From Flavobacterium cucumis (GTDB lineage: Bacteria > Bacteroidota > Bacteroidia > Flavobacteriales > Flavobacteriaceae), in assembly GCF_900148835.1 (NCBI RefSeq), contig NZ_FRYK01000001.1:62001-126000 (forward strand): 64,000 nt of DNA, read 5' to 3'. A program made the position numbers and the translations under genes. Each line of letters starts with the position of its first letter. Within the stretch, counting starts at the first letter, position 1. The notes beneath the pieces were generated by a model that made no database searches, was not told where the DNA came from, and saw nothing but the letters and a program-made list of their open reading frames with translations. Positions 1 to 8,327 of the stretch are shown here, piece by piece.

Positions 1-1
1 A

Positions 2-730
2 AACAGTGGTGGTGCATTGGTAAACACTCGTGGGGAATTAATTGGAATTAACACGATGATTTCATCTCCAACAGGAAGCTACACAGGGTATTCATTTGCA
101 GTACCTTCAAATCTTACCCGAAAAATCATTGAAGATTTAATGCAATTTGGTAACGTTCAACGAGGAGTGTTAGGCGTTGAAGGAGGTGAATTGAATTCTA
201 ACTTCGCAAAAGAATTAGGGATTAAAGAAACGCAAGGATTTTACATAAACAAGGTTACTAAAAATTCTGGAGCTGAAAAAGCCGGATTAAATAAAGGGGA
301 TATTATCATTCAATTGGATGATAAAAAAATAACCAGTTTTTCAGAATTGTCAGCATACATCAACACAAAACGACCAAACGACGTTATTCAAGTTAGTGTT
401 TTACGTGATGGAAAGCAAAGAACCCTTCCGGTTAAGTTAACCAAAAAAGAGATTTTAAACTATGAATTTAACGGAATAGAATTTGAAGATCTTGATACCG
501 CTGATAAAAAACAGTTCAATATAAAAGAAGGTATTAAAATTAAAAAAGTTAACAATCCTGAATATTCAGAATACAGTGACATTTTAGATGGTGCAGTAGT
601 CTTGAGTATTGATGGTAGACCCGTAAAAGACATGGAAAGTGTTTCAAGCTATTTAGCTAAAAAAGAAAATCAAAAAGCACGATATCAAATCATCTCTAAA
701 AATGGTCAGATGTATAGTATAATCATGTAA
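2..730 (+). CDS. degP: HtrA/DegP-family serine protease, C-terminal part (5' end outside window)
   Basis: This is a periplasmic trypsin-like protease/chaperone of the HtrA (Do) family, cut by the left window edge. The frame is open from base 2. Its first residues are NSGGAL, the nucleophile motif (G)NSGGAL, so the catalytic serine is at bases 5-7 and the His and Asp of the triad lie upstream. The end of the protease domain (SYTGYSFAVPSN) follows. Next comes a PDZ domain with a carboxylate-binding-type segment and the typical GLNKGDIIIQLDD core, then a second, more divergent PDZ (LDGAVVLSIDGRPVKDMES) running to the stop. Family knowledge: HtrA proteins degrade or refold misfolded envelope proteins, with the PDZs sensing substrate. 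A terminator follows at once. An in-frame TTG at 17 is not a real start because it sits inside the protease core. Confidence 0.95.
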   Translation, partial: NSGGALVNTRGELIGINTMISSPTGSYTGYSFAVPSNLTRKIIEDLMQFGNVQRGVLGVEGGELNSNFAKELGIKETQGFYINKVTKNSGAEKAGLNKGDIIIQLDDKKITSFSELSAYINTKRPNDVIQVSVLRDGKQRTLPVKLTKKEILNYEFNGIEFEDLDTADKKQFNIKEGIKIKKVNNPEYSEYSDILDGAVVLSIDGRPVKDMESVSSYLAKKENQKARYQIISKNGQMYSIIM

Positions 731-754
731 AAAAACCAAGTATAACCATCATTT

Positions 755-786
755 AAAACCAGGCATCAGAAGTGTCTGGTTTTTTG
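755..786 (+). terminator. Rho-independent terminator of the htrA gene
   Basis: An 11-bp stem (arms 755-765 and 773-783, one G-T pair) with a 7-nt loop is followed by a T run. It lies 25 nt after the protease stop codon. Confidence 0.85.
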
Positions 787-802
787 TTAAAAAAAATTTC
801 AC

Positions 803-828
803 GAAAACGTTTGAAATCTATACTTTTG
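803..828 (+). promoter_or_regulatory. gap promoter -7 element with upstream GAAAACGTTT motif
   Basis: TACTTTTG at 821-828 matches the Bacteroidota -7 consensus TAnnTTTG, 29 nt before the gap start. No good -33 TTG is placed about 19 nt upstream. Just upstream, 803-814 reads GAAAACGTTTGA, sharing ten bases with the perfect palindrome at 6040-6051 ahead of the carboxylase operon. A shared LacI-type operator is possible but unproven. Confidence 0.55.
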
Positions 829-856
829 CACTCATAAACACACAATATTTATTGAA

Positions 857-2305
857 ATGAACAATACAACTTTGTACGAGAAAGAAATTGCCTTTCAAGC
901 AGACCGTAGAAAAGCGGGTGTAGAATTTATTAAAATCATCAGTGACCTATGGTATGATAAATCTATCGAGTTAATTTTATTCCGCAATCAATTAATCGAT
1001 AAAAATGTAAGTGAAATCATTAACTTACACGAGTACGCTGGTGCTTTTGTTGGAAAACCAATCAATGTTTTTGATTCTGTTGAAATTGCAAGCGCCATAG
1101 TAGATCTAGATTTACCACCATCAAGAATCGATATCGGAAAATTAACCTATGAATATCATTTAGAAGATGACAAATATAATGATGCTAAAGCATTTGTAAT
1201 TGACAAATTAAAAAACGCAAAAAACTATCAAGAAATTAAACCAAAGGATGTTGTGCTATACGGATTTGGTAGAATTGGTCGTTTATTAGCTCGCGAAATG
1301 ATGTCTAAAATTGGTAAAGGACAACAATTACGCTTAAGAGCAATTGTAACTCGAGATAAAAGTGATGCTGTTTTATTAGAAAAAAGAGCCTCTTTATTAC
1401 GTTATGATTCAGTTCACGGCGATTTTGCTGGTTCGGTTATTGCTGACCCAGAAAACAATGCTTTATTGATTAACGGAACAACGGTTCACATCATTACAGC
1501 CAATACACCAGAAGAAATTGATTATACCGCTTACGGAATCGAAGATGCATTAGTAATCGATAACACAGGAGCTTTTACTACAGAAGAAGCATTAAAACGT
1601 CATCTAACTTCAAAAGGAGCTGACAAAGTTTTATTGACAGCACCTGGAAAAGGAGTTCCAAATATTGTTTACGGAGTAAATCATGAAGATTACAATCCAG
1701 ACGAAGTAAATATTTTCTCAGCAGCTTCTTGTACAACCAATGCAATTACTCCTGTTTTAAAAGCAGTTGAAGACACACTAGGTGTTGTAAAAGGGCACTT
1801 AGAAACCATTCATGCATACACGAATGACCAAAACTTAGTAGATAACATGCATAAAAAATACCGTAGAGGTCGTGCTGCTGCTTTAAACATGGTTATTACT
1901 GAAACTGGTGCTGGAAGTGCTGTTGCTAAAGCATTACCTGCATTAGCTGGAAAACTAACTTCAAACGCTATTCGTGTACCAGTTCCAAACGGTTCATTAG
2001 TTGTATTGAATTTAGAAGTTGGAAAAAACACTTCTATTGAAGAAGTAAACAACATTATGAAAAAATACGCTTTAGAAGGTGATCTTGTAGAGCAAATTAA
2101 ATACTCTTTAAACAATGAGTTAGTATCTTCGGATATCGTAGGAACTTCTGCTCCTGCAATTTTTGACAGTAACGCAACTATTGTCTCAGGAGACGGTAAA
2201 AACATTGTAATGTATGTTTGGTATGATAACGAATATGGCTACAGTCACCAAGTAATTCGTTTAGCCAAATACATTGCTAAAGTAAGAAGATATACGTATT
2301 ATTAG
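857..2305 (+). CDS. gap: Glyceraldehyde-3-phosphate dehydrogenase, long (482-residue) form
   Basis: Oxidises glyceraldehyde-3-phosphate to 1,3-bisphosphoglycerate, or the reverse in gluconeogenesis, in the cytosol. Residues 1-128 are an N-terminal extension absent from the usual 330-residue enzyme. The Rossmann fold starts at about 132 with YGFGRIGRL, the NAD(P)-binding glycine motif. The catalytic region is SAASCTTNAITP with Cys292, and the proton-accepting His is in IHAYTNDQ (His319). The C-terminus carries the family WYDNEYGYSHQ motif. Extended GAPDHs of about 480 residues are a known second type in Bacteroidota and some proteobacteria. Whether this one runs in the glycolytic or gluconeogenic direction cannot be read from the sequence. 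It is monocistronic, with a promoter at 821 and a strong bidirectional terminator after it. The ATG at 857 is the only sensible start. Confidence 0.95.
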   Translation: MNNTTLYEKEIAFQADRRKAGVEFIKIISDLWYDKSIELILFRNQLIDKNVSEIINLHEYAGAFVGKPINVFDSVEIASAIVDLDLPPSRIDIGKLTYEYHLEDDKYNDAKAFVIDKLKNAKNYQEIKPKDVVLYGFGRIGRLLAREMMSKIGKGQQLRLRAIVTRDKSDAVLLEKRASLLRYDSVHGDFAGSVIADPENNALLINGTTVHIITANTPEEIDYTAYGIEDALVIDNTGAFTTEEALKRHLTSKGADKVLLTAPGKGVPNIVYGVNHEDYNPDEVNIFSAASCTTNAITPVLKAVEDTLGVVKGHLETIHAYTNDQNLVDNMHKKYRRGRAAALNMVITETGAGSAVAKALPALAGKLTSNAIRVPVPNGSLVVLNLEVGKNTSIEEVNNIMKKYALEGDLVEQIKYSLNNELVSSDIVGTSAPAIFDSNATIVSGDGKNIVMYVWYDNEYGYSHQVIRLAKYIAKVRRYTYY

Positions 2306-2320
2306 TAGACTTCAAAATAG

Positions 2321-2369
2321 TTCAAAACAAAAAAGCTCTTCAATTGTTGAAGAGCTTTTTTGTTTTGAA
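2321..2369. terminator. Perfect 23-bp bidirectional terminator between gap and the carboxylase operon
   Basis: Arms 2321-2343 and 2347-2369 are perfect reverse complements around a 3-nt loop. The A-rich side becomes a U tract when read on the minus strand, so the hairpin can end both the rightward gap transcript and the leftward carboxylase operon. Confidence 0.9.
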
Positions 2370-2376
2370 CAGCTCA

Positions 2377-3918
2377 TCATAATGGAATATTCCCATGTTT
2401 GCGTTTTGGTGTATCAACAACTTTGTTTTCTAACATACTAAACGCTTTTATTAATTTTCTACGCGTGTCTCTTGGCAAAATAACCTCGTCTATAAAGCCT
2501 CGTTGCGCTGCTGTATAAGGGTTTGCAAATAACTCCGCATATTCGGCTTCTTTTTCTGCTAATTTGGCTGCAGCATCAGTCGCTTCACTAATTTCTTTTT
2601 TGAAAATAATTTCGGATGCTCCTTTTGCACCCATAACTGCAATTTCGGCACTTGGCCAAGCGAAATTCATATCAGCACCAATGTGTTTTGAATTCATAAC
2701 ATCATAAGCACCACCATATGCTTTACGAGTAATTACGGTAACTCTAGGCACAGTAGCTTCGCTAAAGGCGTATAATAATTTAGCACCGTGCGTTATGATT
2801 CCATTCCATTCCTGATCAGTTCCGGGTAAGAAACCTGGTACATCTTCTAAAACTAACAAAGGAATGTTGAAACAATCACAAAAACGAACAAATCGAGCCG
2901 CTTTAATCGAACTATTAACGTCCAAACAACCCGCTAAAACCATGGGTTGGTTGGCAACTATTCCAATACTTCTTCCCCCTAAACGAGCAAAACCAACTAT
3001 AATATTTTCAGCAAAATCTTTGTGAATTTCAAAAAATGAATCTTCATCAATAATTCCACTGATTACATCGTGCATATCGTATGGTTTGTTCGCACTATCA
3101 GGTACAAGTGTATCTAATTTCTCACGCACCTCATCTTGCAATACAAAAGGTAATTTTGGAGTAGTTTCCCTATTATTTTGTGGAATATAGCTCAACAATC
3201 TTTTAATATCTTCCAAACATTCTACCCCATTTGGAGATGTAATGTGACAAACTCCCGATTTTGAAGCGTGCGTTGCTGCTCCCCCTAATTCCTCCGAAGT
3301 TACTTCTTCATTAGTTACAGTTTTCACAACGTTTGGTCCAGTTACGAACATATAACTATTATTTTCTACCATCATGGTGAAATCGGTCATCGCTGGAGAG
3401 TAAACGGCTCCACCAGCACAAGGCCCCATAATTGCAGAAATTTGTGGAATTACTCCAGAAGCTTGAACATTTCTGTAGAAAATATCAGCATAACCACCTA
3501 ATGAACGTACACCTTCTTGAATACGAGCCCCACCTGAATCATTTAATCCAATCATAGGTGCGCCATTTTTCACCGCCATATCCATGACTTTACAAATTTT
3601 TTCAGCGTGTGTTTCCGATAAAGAACCCCCAAAAACAGTAAAATCTTGTGCAAAAACATACACTAATCTTCCGTTAATAGTTCCATAACCCGTTATTACT
3701 CCATCACCATAAATAATTTCTTTTTCCATGCCAAAATCAGTAGTTCGGTGTGTAACCAACATTCCGATTTCTTCAAACGAGCCTTCGTCCAATAAATATT
3801 CAACACGTTCTCTTGCTGTTAATCGTTTTTTAGCATGAAGAGCTGCTATTCGTTTTTCGCCCCCACCTAGCTTGGCTAAAGCGATTTTATCGTTTAATAT
3901 TTTGATTTTATCTTCCAT
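2377..3918 (-). CDS. pccB: Acyl-CoA (propionyl-CoA type) carboxylase, carboxyltransferase subunit
   Basis: Transfers CO2 from carboxybiotin to the alpha carbon of an acyl-CoA. At 513 residues it has the usual length of PCCB/AccD5-type subunits. The N-terminal crotonase half carries [22 protein letters not shown] and [12 protein letters not shown], which build an oxyanion hole for the biotin carbonyl. The C-terminal half carries [14 protein letters not shown] and [13 protein letters not shown], the acyl-CoA side. It is the third gene of a leftward operon after the biotin carrier protein and biotin carboxylase, separated from the latter by only 42 nt that are almost entirely an 8-bp repeat array. 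Propionyl-CoA is the likeliest substrate given MeaB and an adenosyltransferase elsewhere in the window. Acetyl-CoA or a branched acyl-CoA cannot be excluded. Confidence 0.9.
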   Translation of the reverse strand: MEDKIKILNDKIALAKLGGGEKRIAALHAKKRLTARERVEYLLDEGSFEEIGMLVTHRTTDFGMEKEIIYGDGVITGYGTINGRLVYVFAQDFTVFGGSLSETHAEKICKVMDMAVKNGAPMIGLNDSGGARIQEGVRSLGGYADIFYRNVQASGVIPQISAIMGPCAGGAVYSPAMTDFTMMVENNSYMFVTGPNVVKTVTNEEVTSEELGGAATHASKSGVCHITSPNGVECLEDIKRLLSYIPQNNRETTPKLPFVLQDEVREKLDTLVPDSANKPYDMHDVISGIIDEDSFFEIHKDFAENIIVGFARLGGRSIGIVANQPMVLAGCLDVNSSIKAARFVRFCDCFNIPLLVLEDVPGFLPGTDQEWNGIITHGAKLLYAFSEATVPRVTVITRKAYGGAYDVMNSKHIGADMNFAWPSAEIAVMGAKGASEIIFKKEISEATDAAAKLAEKEAEYAELFANPYTAAQRGFIDEVILPRDTRRKLIKAFSMLENKVVDTPKRKHGNIPL

Positions 3919-3925
3919 TTTTTTT

Positions 3926-3965
3926 CAATGAGTCAATTAGACAATTTGTCGATGTGCCAATTAAT
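3926..3965 (-). repeat. 8-bp phased tandem array filling the spacer of the carboxylase operon
   Basis: Five in-phase octamers on the plus strand: CAATGAGT, CAATTAGA, CAATTTGT, CGATGTGC, CAATTAAT. The array fills the 42-nt gap between two operon genes and runs over the stop codon of the biotin carboxylase gene. It resembles the 7-bp arrays elsewhere but with period 8. Confidence 0.75.
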
Positions 3966-5409
3966 TTGGTAATCGTAATACTTTTTGATCTTCTATATAT
4001 TGTTGAAATGCAATCATAGCTGCTATTTCGGCTTCTGTATCTAACTTTGATTTTAGTTTTTCAGCATCATAGTAGGCTTTCACAAAACCAGTATCAAAAT
4101 CTCCTGAACGGAATGCTTCATGCTCCATTACAAATTTTCCGAAAGGTAAAGTAGTAGCTACACCCTCAACTAAATAATTATCAATCGCTTTAATCATCAA
4201 TTCGATAGACTCTTCACGAGTATTTCCGTACGTAATCAATTTTGAAAGCATTGGATCATAGTAAATTGGAACATCCATACCTTCTTCAATTCCATTATCT
4301 ACACGAATTCCTTCTCCTTCTGGTAATTTATAAGTACTTAAAAACCCAACGTTTGGCAAGAAATCATTCATAGGATCTTCAGCATACACACGAAGTTCCA
4401 TGGCATGACCTTTTATTTGTAAGTCTTCCTGTTTCATTGGTAATGCCTCACCACGTGCCACACGAATTTGCAACTCTACTAAATCTAATCCTGAAATCAA
4501 TTCTGAAACAGGATGTTCTACTTGCAAACGCGTATTCATTTCTAAAAAGTAAAAATTATGATCCGCATCCATCAAAAACTCAACAGTTCCTGCTCCTAAG
4601 TAATCACAAGCTTTTGCTACTTTCACGGCAGCTTCACCCATTTCTTTGCGTTTCTCCGGAGTTAAAATTGCAGATGGCGCTTCCTCTACTACTTTTTGGT
4701 GACGACGTTGGATACTACACTCCCTTTCGAAAACATAAACAATATTTCCGTGACTATCGGCCATTACCTGAATTTCAATGTGACGTGGTTTGGTCACATA
4801 TTTTTCAATAAAAACGGAACCATCTCCAAATGCATTCGTAGCTTCCGAAATGGCTCTATCCATTTGAGAAACAAAATCTTCTGCTTTTTCTACCACACGC
4901 ATTCCTTTTCCACCACCACCGGCTGAAGCTTTAATTAAAATTGGAAAACCAATTTCAGTTGCAATTTTCTTTGCTGCTTCAATATCGGTAATAGCATCTT
5001 CCGTTCCCGGAACCATCGGAATTCCGTAAGCTTTTACAGCATCTTTTGCCGCTAGTTTACTTCCCATCATTTCAATTGCTTTTGATTTTGGTCCGATGAA
5101 AATGATATTGTTTTTCTCACAAGCTTCTGCGAAAGTTGAATTTTCACTCAAAAATCCATATCCTGGATGCACGGCATCGACACCTAATTCCTTACAAACT
5201 TCAATAATTTTATCACCACGTAAATACGATTGACTTGATGCAGCCTCACCAATCAAAACTGCTTCATCAGCATATTTTACATGTAAAGCATTTCTATCGG
5301 CTGCAGAATACACGGCAACTGTTTTGATACCCATTTTCTTCGCAGTTTTCATTACTCTAATGGCAATTTCTCCACGATTGGCTACTAATATTTTTTTAAT
5401 TTCTTTCAT
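3961..5409 (-). CDS. Biotin carboxylase subunit of acyl-CoA carboxylase (AccC-like)
   Basis: ATP-dependent carboxylation of biotin on the carrier protein. The 482 residues start with the N-terminal fold KKILVANRGEIAIRVMKTA. The ATP-grasp domain has the glycine-rich loop KASAGGGGKGMRV (about 160-172). The metal and active-site segment is FLEMNTRLQVEHPVSE. The C-terminal subdomain contains ELRVYAEDPMNDFLPNVG. The protein stops after the biotin carboxylase region and has no fused biotinyl domain, fitting the separate carrier protein encoded upstream. The gene lies between the carrier protein gene (109 nt upstream, spacer containing heptamer repeats) and the carboxyltransferase gene. It may or may not also serve fatty-acid synthesis; a separate accBC pair is expected elsewhere in the genome but is not in this window. 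Confidence 0.93.
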   Translation of the reverse strand: MKEIKKILVANRGEIAIRVMKTAKKMGIKTVAVYSAADRNALHVKYADEAVLIGEAASSQSYLRGDKIIEVCKELGVDAVHPGYGFLSENSTFAEACEKNNIIFIGPKSKAIEMMGSKLAAKDAVKAYGIPMVPGTEDAITDIEAAKKIATEIGFPILIKASAGGGGKGMRVVEKAEDFVSQMDRAISEATNAFGDGSVFIEKYVTKPRHIEIQVMADSHGNIVYVFERECSIQRRHQKVVEEAPSAILTPEKRKEMGEAAVKVAKACDYLGAGTVEFLMDADHNFYFLEMNTRLQVEHPVSELISGLDLVELQIRVARGEALPMKQEDLQIKGHAMELRVYAEDPMNDFLPNVGFLSTYKLPEGEGIRVDNGIEEGMDVPIYYDPMLSKLITYGNTREESIELMIKAIDNYLVEGVATTLPFGKFVMEHEAFRSGDFDTGFVKAYYDAEKLKSKLDTEAEIAAMIAFQQYIEDQKVLRLPN

Positions 5410-5419
5410 CTTTATTTTT

Positions 5420-5517
5420 GTTTCAAGTTTGAGGTTTCAGGTTAAATAAAATTGTGTAAAAGTTTCGATTGGTTTTACTTTACTTCATAACGAAACTTGA
5501 AACCTGAACCTAAACTA
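5420..5517. repeat. Facing heptamer arrays in the carboxylase operon spacer
   Basis: On the plus strand, 5420-5447 holds the 7-bp units GTTTCAA, GTTTGAG, GTTTCAG, GTTAAAT. On the other side of the spacer (5490-5517) a similar but less regular array lies in the opposite orientation, containing TTGAAAC and CTGAACC. The two can pair as an imperfect stem. The array takes up most of the 109-nt gap between the carrier and biotin carboxylase genes. Confidence 0.7.
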
Positions 5518-5518
5518 T

Positions 5519-6004
5519 TTATTCGAATTCAATTAATAATTGTCCTTTATCTACAGCATTTCCTTTTTCAACAGCTATCGACTTGATTATACCATCTCTT
5601 GGCGAAAGAAACAAGTTTTCCATTTTCATGGCTTCTAAAATCAATAATGGGTCGTTTTCTTTTACTTCCTGTCCAACCGAAACGTTAATTTCTAAGATTA
5701 AACCTGGCATTGGAGCTTTGATTGCATTCACCACTTTGGTTCTACCACGTTCAATTCCCATACTCTTGATTAATTCGTCTATAGCACCCGAAATTACCAC
5801 TTCATACGTGTTGTTGTTAACTCTTACTGTATATTTTTTTGAGAGAAAATCAGCCGAAACAATTTCGACCTTATGGGGTTTGTTGTCTTTTAGTACGTGA
5901 AACTTTGCTTTTTCTACCTTTACGGCATTTAAATTTTGAAGACTATTTTCAGTAACTTCAAACGAAGCGGAATTGTTTACTAAAAGTTTGTAATTTGTGC
6001 TCAT
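5519..6004 (-). CDS. Biotin carboxyl carrier subunit of acyl-CoA carboxylase
   Basis: Carries the covalently bound biotin that shuttles CO2 between the two catalytic subunits. The protein has 161 residues. Residues 1-90 are a poorly conserved region, and 95-161 form a biotinyl/lipoyl domain with an alanine/proline-type linker start (IKAPMPGLILEI) and the biotinylation motif EAMKMEN, with Lys127 as acceptor. It is the first gene of the leftward operon. Ahead of it lies a nested inverted repeat (6004-6070) with a perfect GAAAACGTTTTC palindrome, a candidate operator. The unattached carrier with a long N-terminal part is typical of Bacteroidota propionyl/acyl-CoA carboxylases and differs from fatty-acid AccB. 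Confidence 0.92.
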   Translation of the reverse strand: MSTNYKLLVNNSASFEVTENSLQNLNAVKVEKAKFHVLKDNKPHKVEIVSADFLSKKYTVRVNNNTYEVVISGAIDELIKSMGIERGRTKVVNAIKAPMPGLILEINVSVGQEVKENDPLLILEAMKMENLFLSPRDGIIKSIAVEKGNAVDKGQLLIEFE

Positions 6005-6070
6005 ATGAGATTTTTTTAGTGGAGGTAAACTTACGAAAAGAAAACGTTTTCGTAAATATCAAATCTCATA
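6004..6070. promoter_or_regulatory. Nested inverted repeat with GAAAACGTTTTC palindrome upstream of the carboxylase operon
   Basis: The outer arms TATGAGATTT (6004-6013) and AAATCTCATA (6061-6070) are perfectly complementary. The inner arms TTACGAAAA (6031-6039) and TTTTCGTAA (6047-6055) also pair perfectly. At the centre, 6040-6051 is a perfect 12-bp palindrome with a central CG, the shape of LacI/GalR-family operators. It sits between the carboxylase start and the 3' end of the radical SAM gene. It could be an operator, a leader hairpin, or a terminator for the upstream gene. Confidence 0.55.
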
Positions 6071-6094
6071 AAATTTGTGAAAATGGTATAGGTT

Positions 6095-8311
6095 TTACAA
6101 TGTTACTAAACCAAATTGTCTCAAAGTCATCATTGGTTTTGAATACCAAAACAATTCAAAATCTTCCCATTTTTGTTCAAAAGTCATTTTTAATTGTGAA
6201 AAAGTCATTTTGTAATCTGAGGAAACTGAATTTTTTTCCAAAACTTCAACAAGCCATTTTCCTTCATCAGCATTTACTGAAATATCAAACGTTTGGGTTT
6301 TAGAATGAAAGGTTAGTTTCATCATTTCCCAAGAATTTCCTTTTTTAGATTTAATGAAAATTTCTGTTTGAGGCTTTCCGCCTAGCCAAACGATTTTTGC
6401 ATTGGGCTTTGTGGTGAAATTTTGTTCGCTTTGAAGGCATTTGTAAATGTAATCTGAGGGAACTTTAGTCTTTGGAATTTTAAAATCAAACCAATCTTGC
6501 AAATCATAATTGAAACAAATTCCATGCATATAATTGAATAACGATTTCTTTAATCCAAAACTAAACTTATCGTGATTGATTCCGGTTTTATCTTTAAAAT
6601 TAACGTCATTATTAGCAAATGTAATCTCATTTTGTTCCGGAATGACTCCAAATTCTTCTGGAAACATGCCAACAGGGGAATGCGCTGTCATGGCAAATTG
6701 ATGCCAAAAACCACTTTGTAAAACACCTAATTCAAACAATTGACGCACCATTTCCAAACTATCTACTGTTTCTTGAATAGTTTGTGTTGGATAACCATAC
6801 ATCAAATAGGCATGAACCATTATTCCAGATTCGGTGAAATTTCGGGTTACTTGTGCTACTTGTGCAACAGTTACTCCTTTTTTGATTAAGGCTAATAATC
6901 GATCTGAAGCTACTTCTAGCCCGCCTGAAACCGCAATACAACCTGACTCTTTCAACAACAAACACAGATCCGCCGTAAAACTTTTTTCAAAACGGATGTT
7001 GGTCCACCAAGTGACTACTAAATTTCGTTTGATGATTTCCAACGCCACTTCACGCATTAAAGCTGGTGGCGCAGCTTCATCCACAAAATGGAATCCATTT
7101 TCACCTGTTTGAGCCATTAACTCTTCCATTCGATCCACCAAAATCTTGGCAGCAATGGGTTCGTATAGTTTAATATAATCTAACGAAATATCACAAAAAG
7201 TACATTTCCCCCAGTAGCAACCATGCGCCATAGTCAGTTTATTCCAACGCCCATCGCTCCACAAACTGTGCATTGGATTGGCTACTTCTATAACCGAAAT
7301 GTATTTATCAAGTAATAAATCTGAATAATCTGGGGTTCCCACTTCTGCTTGTTTGTAATCGTGACGAGTGGAATTGTTTTTATAAACGACTTGGTTATTT
7401 TCTAATAAAAATGTTCTCTTAAATTCAGATTCTGAAGCAAGTTCAGAATGACAAACAAAATTATAAAGCAATTCAACAGGTAATTCCCCATCATCTAACG
7501 TAATAAAATCGAAGAATTCAAAAACTCTTTGATCTTTTAATTCACGGAGTTCCGTATTTGGAAAACCGCCACCCATTGCGGTTTTTATTTTTGGAAAATT
7601 AGCTTTTATAAATTGGGCACAACGAAAAGCACTGTACAGATTACCTGGAAATGGAACTGAAAAACAAACTAATTTGGGTTGTACTTCTTCAATTCTTTCT
7701 TTCAGAATTTTGATTGTGATTTCATCGATAAACGTTACATCTTGTTGTAAATGTTCGTATAATTCATCAAAAGAATTGGCACTCCTTCCCAAACGTTCGG
7801 CATAGCGACTAAATCCGAAATTTTCATCTACACATTCCACGATAAAATCAGATAAATCTTCTAAATATAAGGTTGCTAAATGTTTCGCTTTGTCTTGCAT
7901 TCCCATCGAACCAAAAGCAAATTCCATATCGTCTAATTGCTCAAAACGAGAAGCTTCTGGAAGAAAATTTCCGGAGCAAATTTGTCGCGCCAAGGATGGA
8001 TTCTTTCCTTGGAGAAAAGCGATTACGGAATCAATTGTTTTGATGTAATCGTCTTTGAGGGAATAAATTCTTTGGGAGTTAGAAGTTAGAAGTTGGGAGT
8101 TGGGAGAATCTGCATCTCGACTTCGCTCGATGTGACAAAAAATCTCGGTTAGACCTTTTTTGGAGAACATATCTAAAATCACTTCAATACCTAAATCCAT
8201 TTGGTAAGCCGAAATGTTCTTGGTATTCAGAAAACCTTTTAAATAAGCCGTGGCTGGATAAGGTGTATTTAGTTGGGTAAAAGGTGGTGTGATAAGGAGA
8301 ATATCTTTCAA
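6095..8311 (-). CDS. B12-binding-domain radical SAM protein carrying in-frame repeat insertions
   Basis: The N-terminus (MKDILLITPPFTQLNTPYPA) and the VQPKLVCFSVPFPGN region resemble the cobalamin-binding domain of B12-type radical SAM proteins. The radical SAM core has the cluster motif GCYWGKCTFCD with Cys365, Cys370 and Cys373, a CX4CX2C spacing instead of CX3CX2C. It is followed by the usual barrel segments (HFVDEAAPP, SGGLEVASDRLL, MVHAYLMYGYPTQT). The substrate is unknown. Residues about 58-81 are encoded by a REP palindrome plus a 7-bp tandem array, and residues about 287-296 by a second palindrome. Both are read through without breaking the frame. The start is a TTG about 18 nt after a TACCTTTG promoter element. 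No later ATG would keep the N-terminal strand. Confidence 0.85.
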   Translation of the reverse strand: MKDILLITPPFTQLNTPYPATAYLKGFLNTKNISAYQMDLGIEVILDMFSKKGLTEIFCHIERSRDADSPNSQLLTSNSQRIYSLKDDYIKTIDSVIAFLQGKNPSLARQICSGNFLPEASRFEQLDDMEFAFGSMGMQDKAKHLATLYLEDLSDFIVECVDENFGFSRYAERLGRSANSFDELYEHLQQDVTFIDEITIKILKERIEEVQPKLVCFSVPFPGNLYSAFRCAQFIKANFPKIKTAMGGGFPNTELRELKDQRVFEFFDFITLDDGELPVELLYNFVCHSELASESEFKRTFLLENNQVVYKNNSTRHDYKQAEVGTPDYSDLLLDKYISVIEVANPMHSLWSDGRWNKLTMAHGCYWGKCTFCDISLDYIKLYEPIAAKILVDRMEELMAQTGENGFHFVDEAAPPALMREVALEIIKRNLVVTWWTNIRFEKSFTADLCLLLKESGCIAVSGGLEVASDRLLALIKKGVTVAQVAQVTRNFTESGIMVHAYLMYGYPTQTIQETVDSLEMVRQLFELGVLQSGFWHQFAMTAHSPVGMFPEEFGVIPEQNEITFANNDVNFKDKTGINHDKFSFGLKKSLFNYMHGICFNYDLQDWFDFKIPKTKVPSDYIYKCLQSEQNFTTKPNAKIVWLGGKPQTEIFIKSKKGNSWEMMKLTFHSKTQTFDISVNADEGKWLVEVLEKNSVSSDYKMTFSQLKMTFEQKWEDFELFWYSKPMMTLRQFGLVTL
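7429..7449. repeat. REP-like palindrome inside the radical SAM gene
   Basis: Perfect 8-bp inverted repeat ATTCTGAA (7429-7436) and TTCAGAAT (7442-7449) with a 5-nt loop. On the minus strand it reads as a TCATTCTGAACTTG...-type sequence, a palindrome that I recall as common between genes in Bacteroidota. Here it encodes the residues CHSELASESE. Confidence 0.7.
8074..8137. repeat. Composite of 7-bp tandem array and REP-like palindrome inside the radical SAM gene
   Basis: 8078-8105 holds four GT-phased heptamers: GTTAGAA, GTTAGAA, GTTGGGA, GTTGGGA. It is followed at once by a palindromic element (about 8111-8137) with core TCGACTTCGCTCGA. The same core, TCGAGTGAAGTCGA in reverse orientation, recurs between genes at 33773-33790. 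Together they encode residues about 58-81 of the radical SAM protein. Confidence 0.75.
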
Positions 8312-8327
8312 GTCGTGAGATTTTTTG

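Noticed and set aside
17..730. TTG at 17 as the start of a 237-residue protein
   Set aside because: The frame is open to the window edge and the preceding bases encode the catalytic NSGGA; the gene is partial.
1810..2205. Minus-strand frame of 131 codons opposite gap
   Set aside because: Lies entirely inside the strongly conserved GAPDH catalytic region and has no family likeness; a shadow frame.
6004..6070. Reading the nested inverted repeat purely as a terminator of the radical SAM gene
   Set aside because: No U tract follows the inner stem on the minus strand in the right position, and the GAAAACGTTTTC core fits an operator better; left open as regulatory.
6180..6211. AAGTCATTTT repeated with a 21-bp spacing at the 3' end of the radical SAM gene
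   Set aside because: The spacing is exactly seven codons and encodes KMTF twice in a plausible protein context; it has no GT phase, so I did not count it as a heptamer array.
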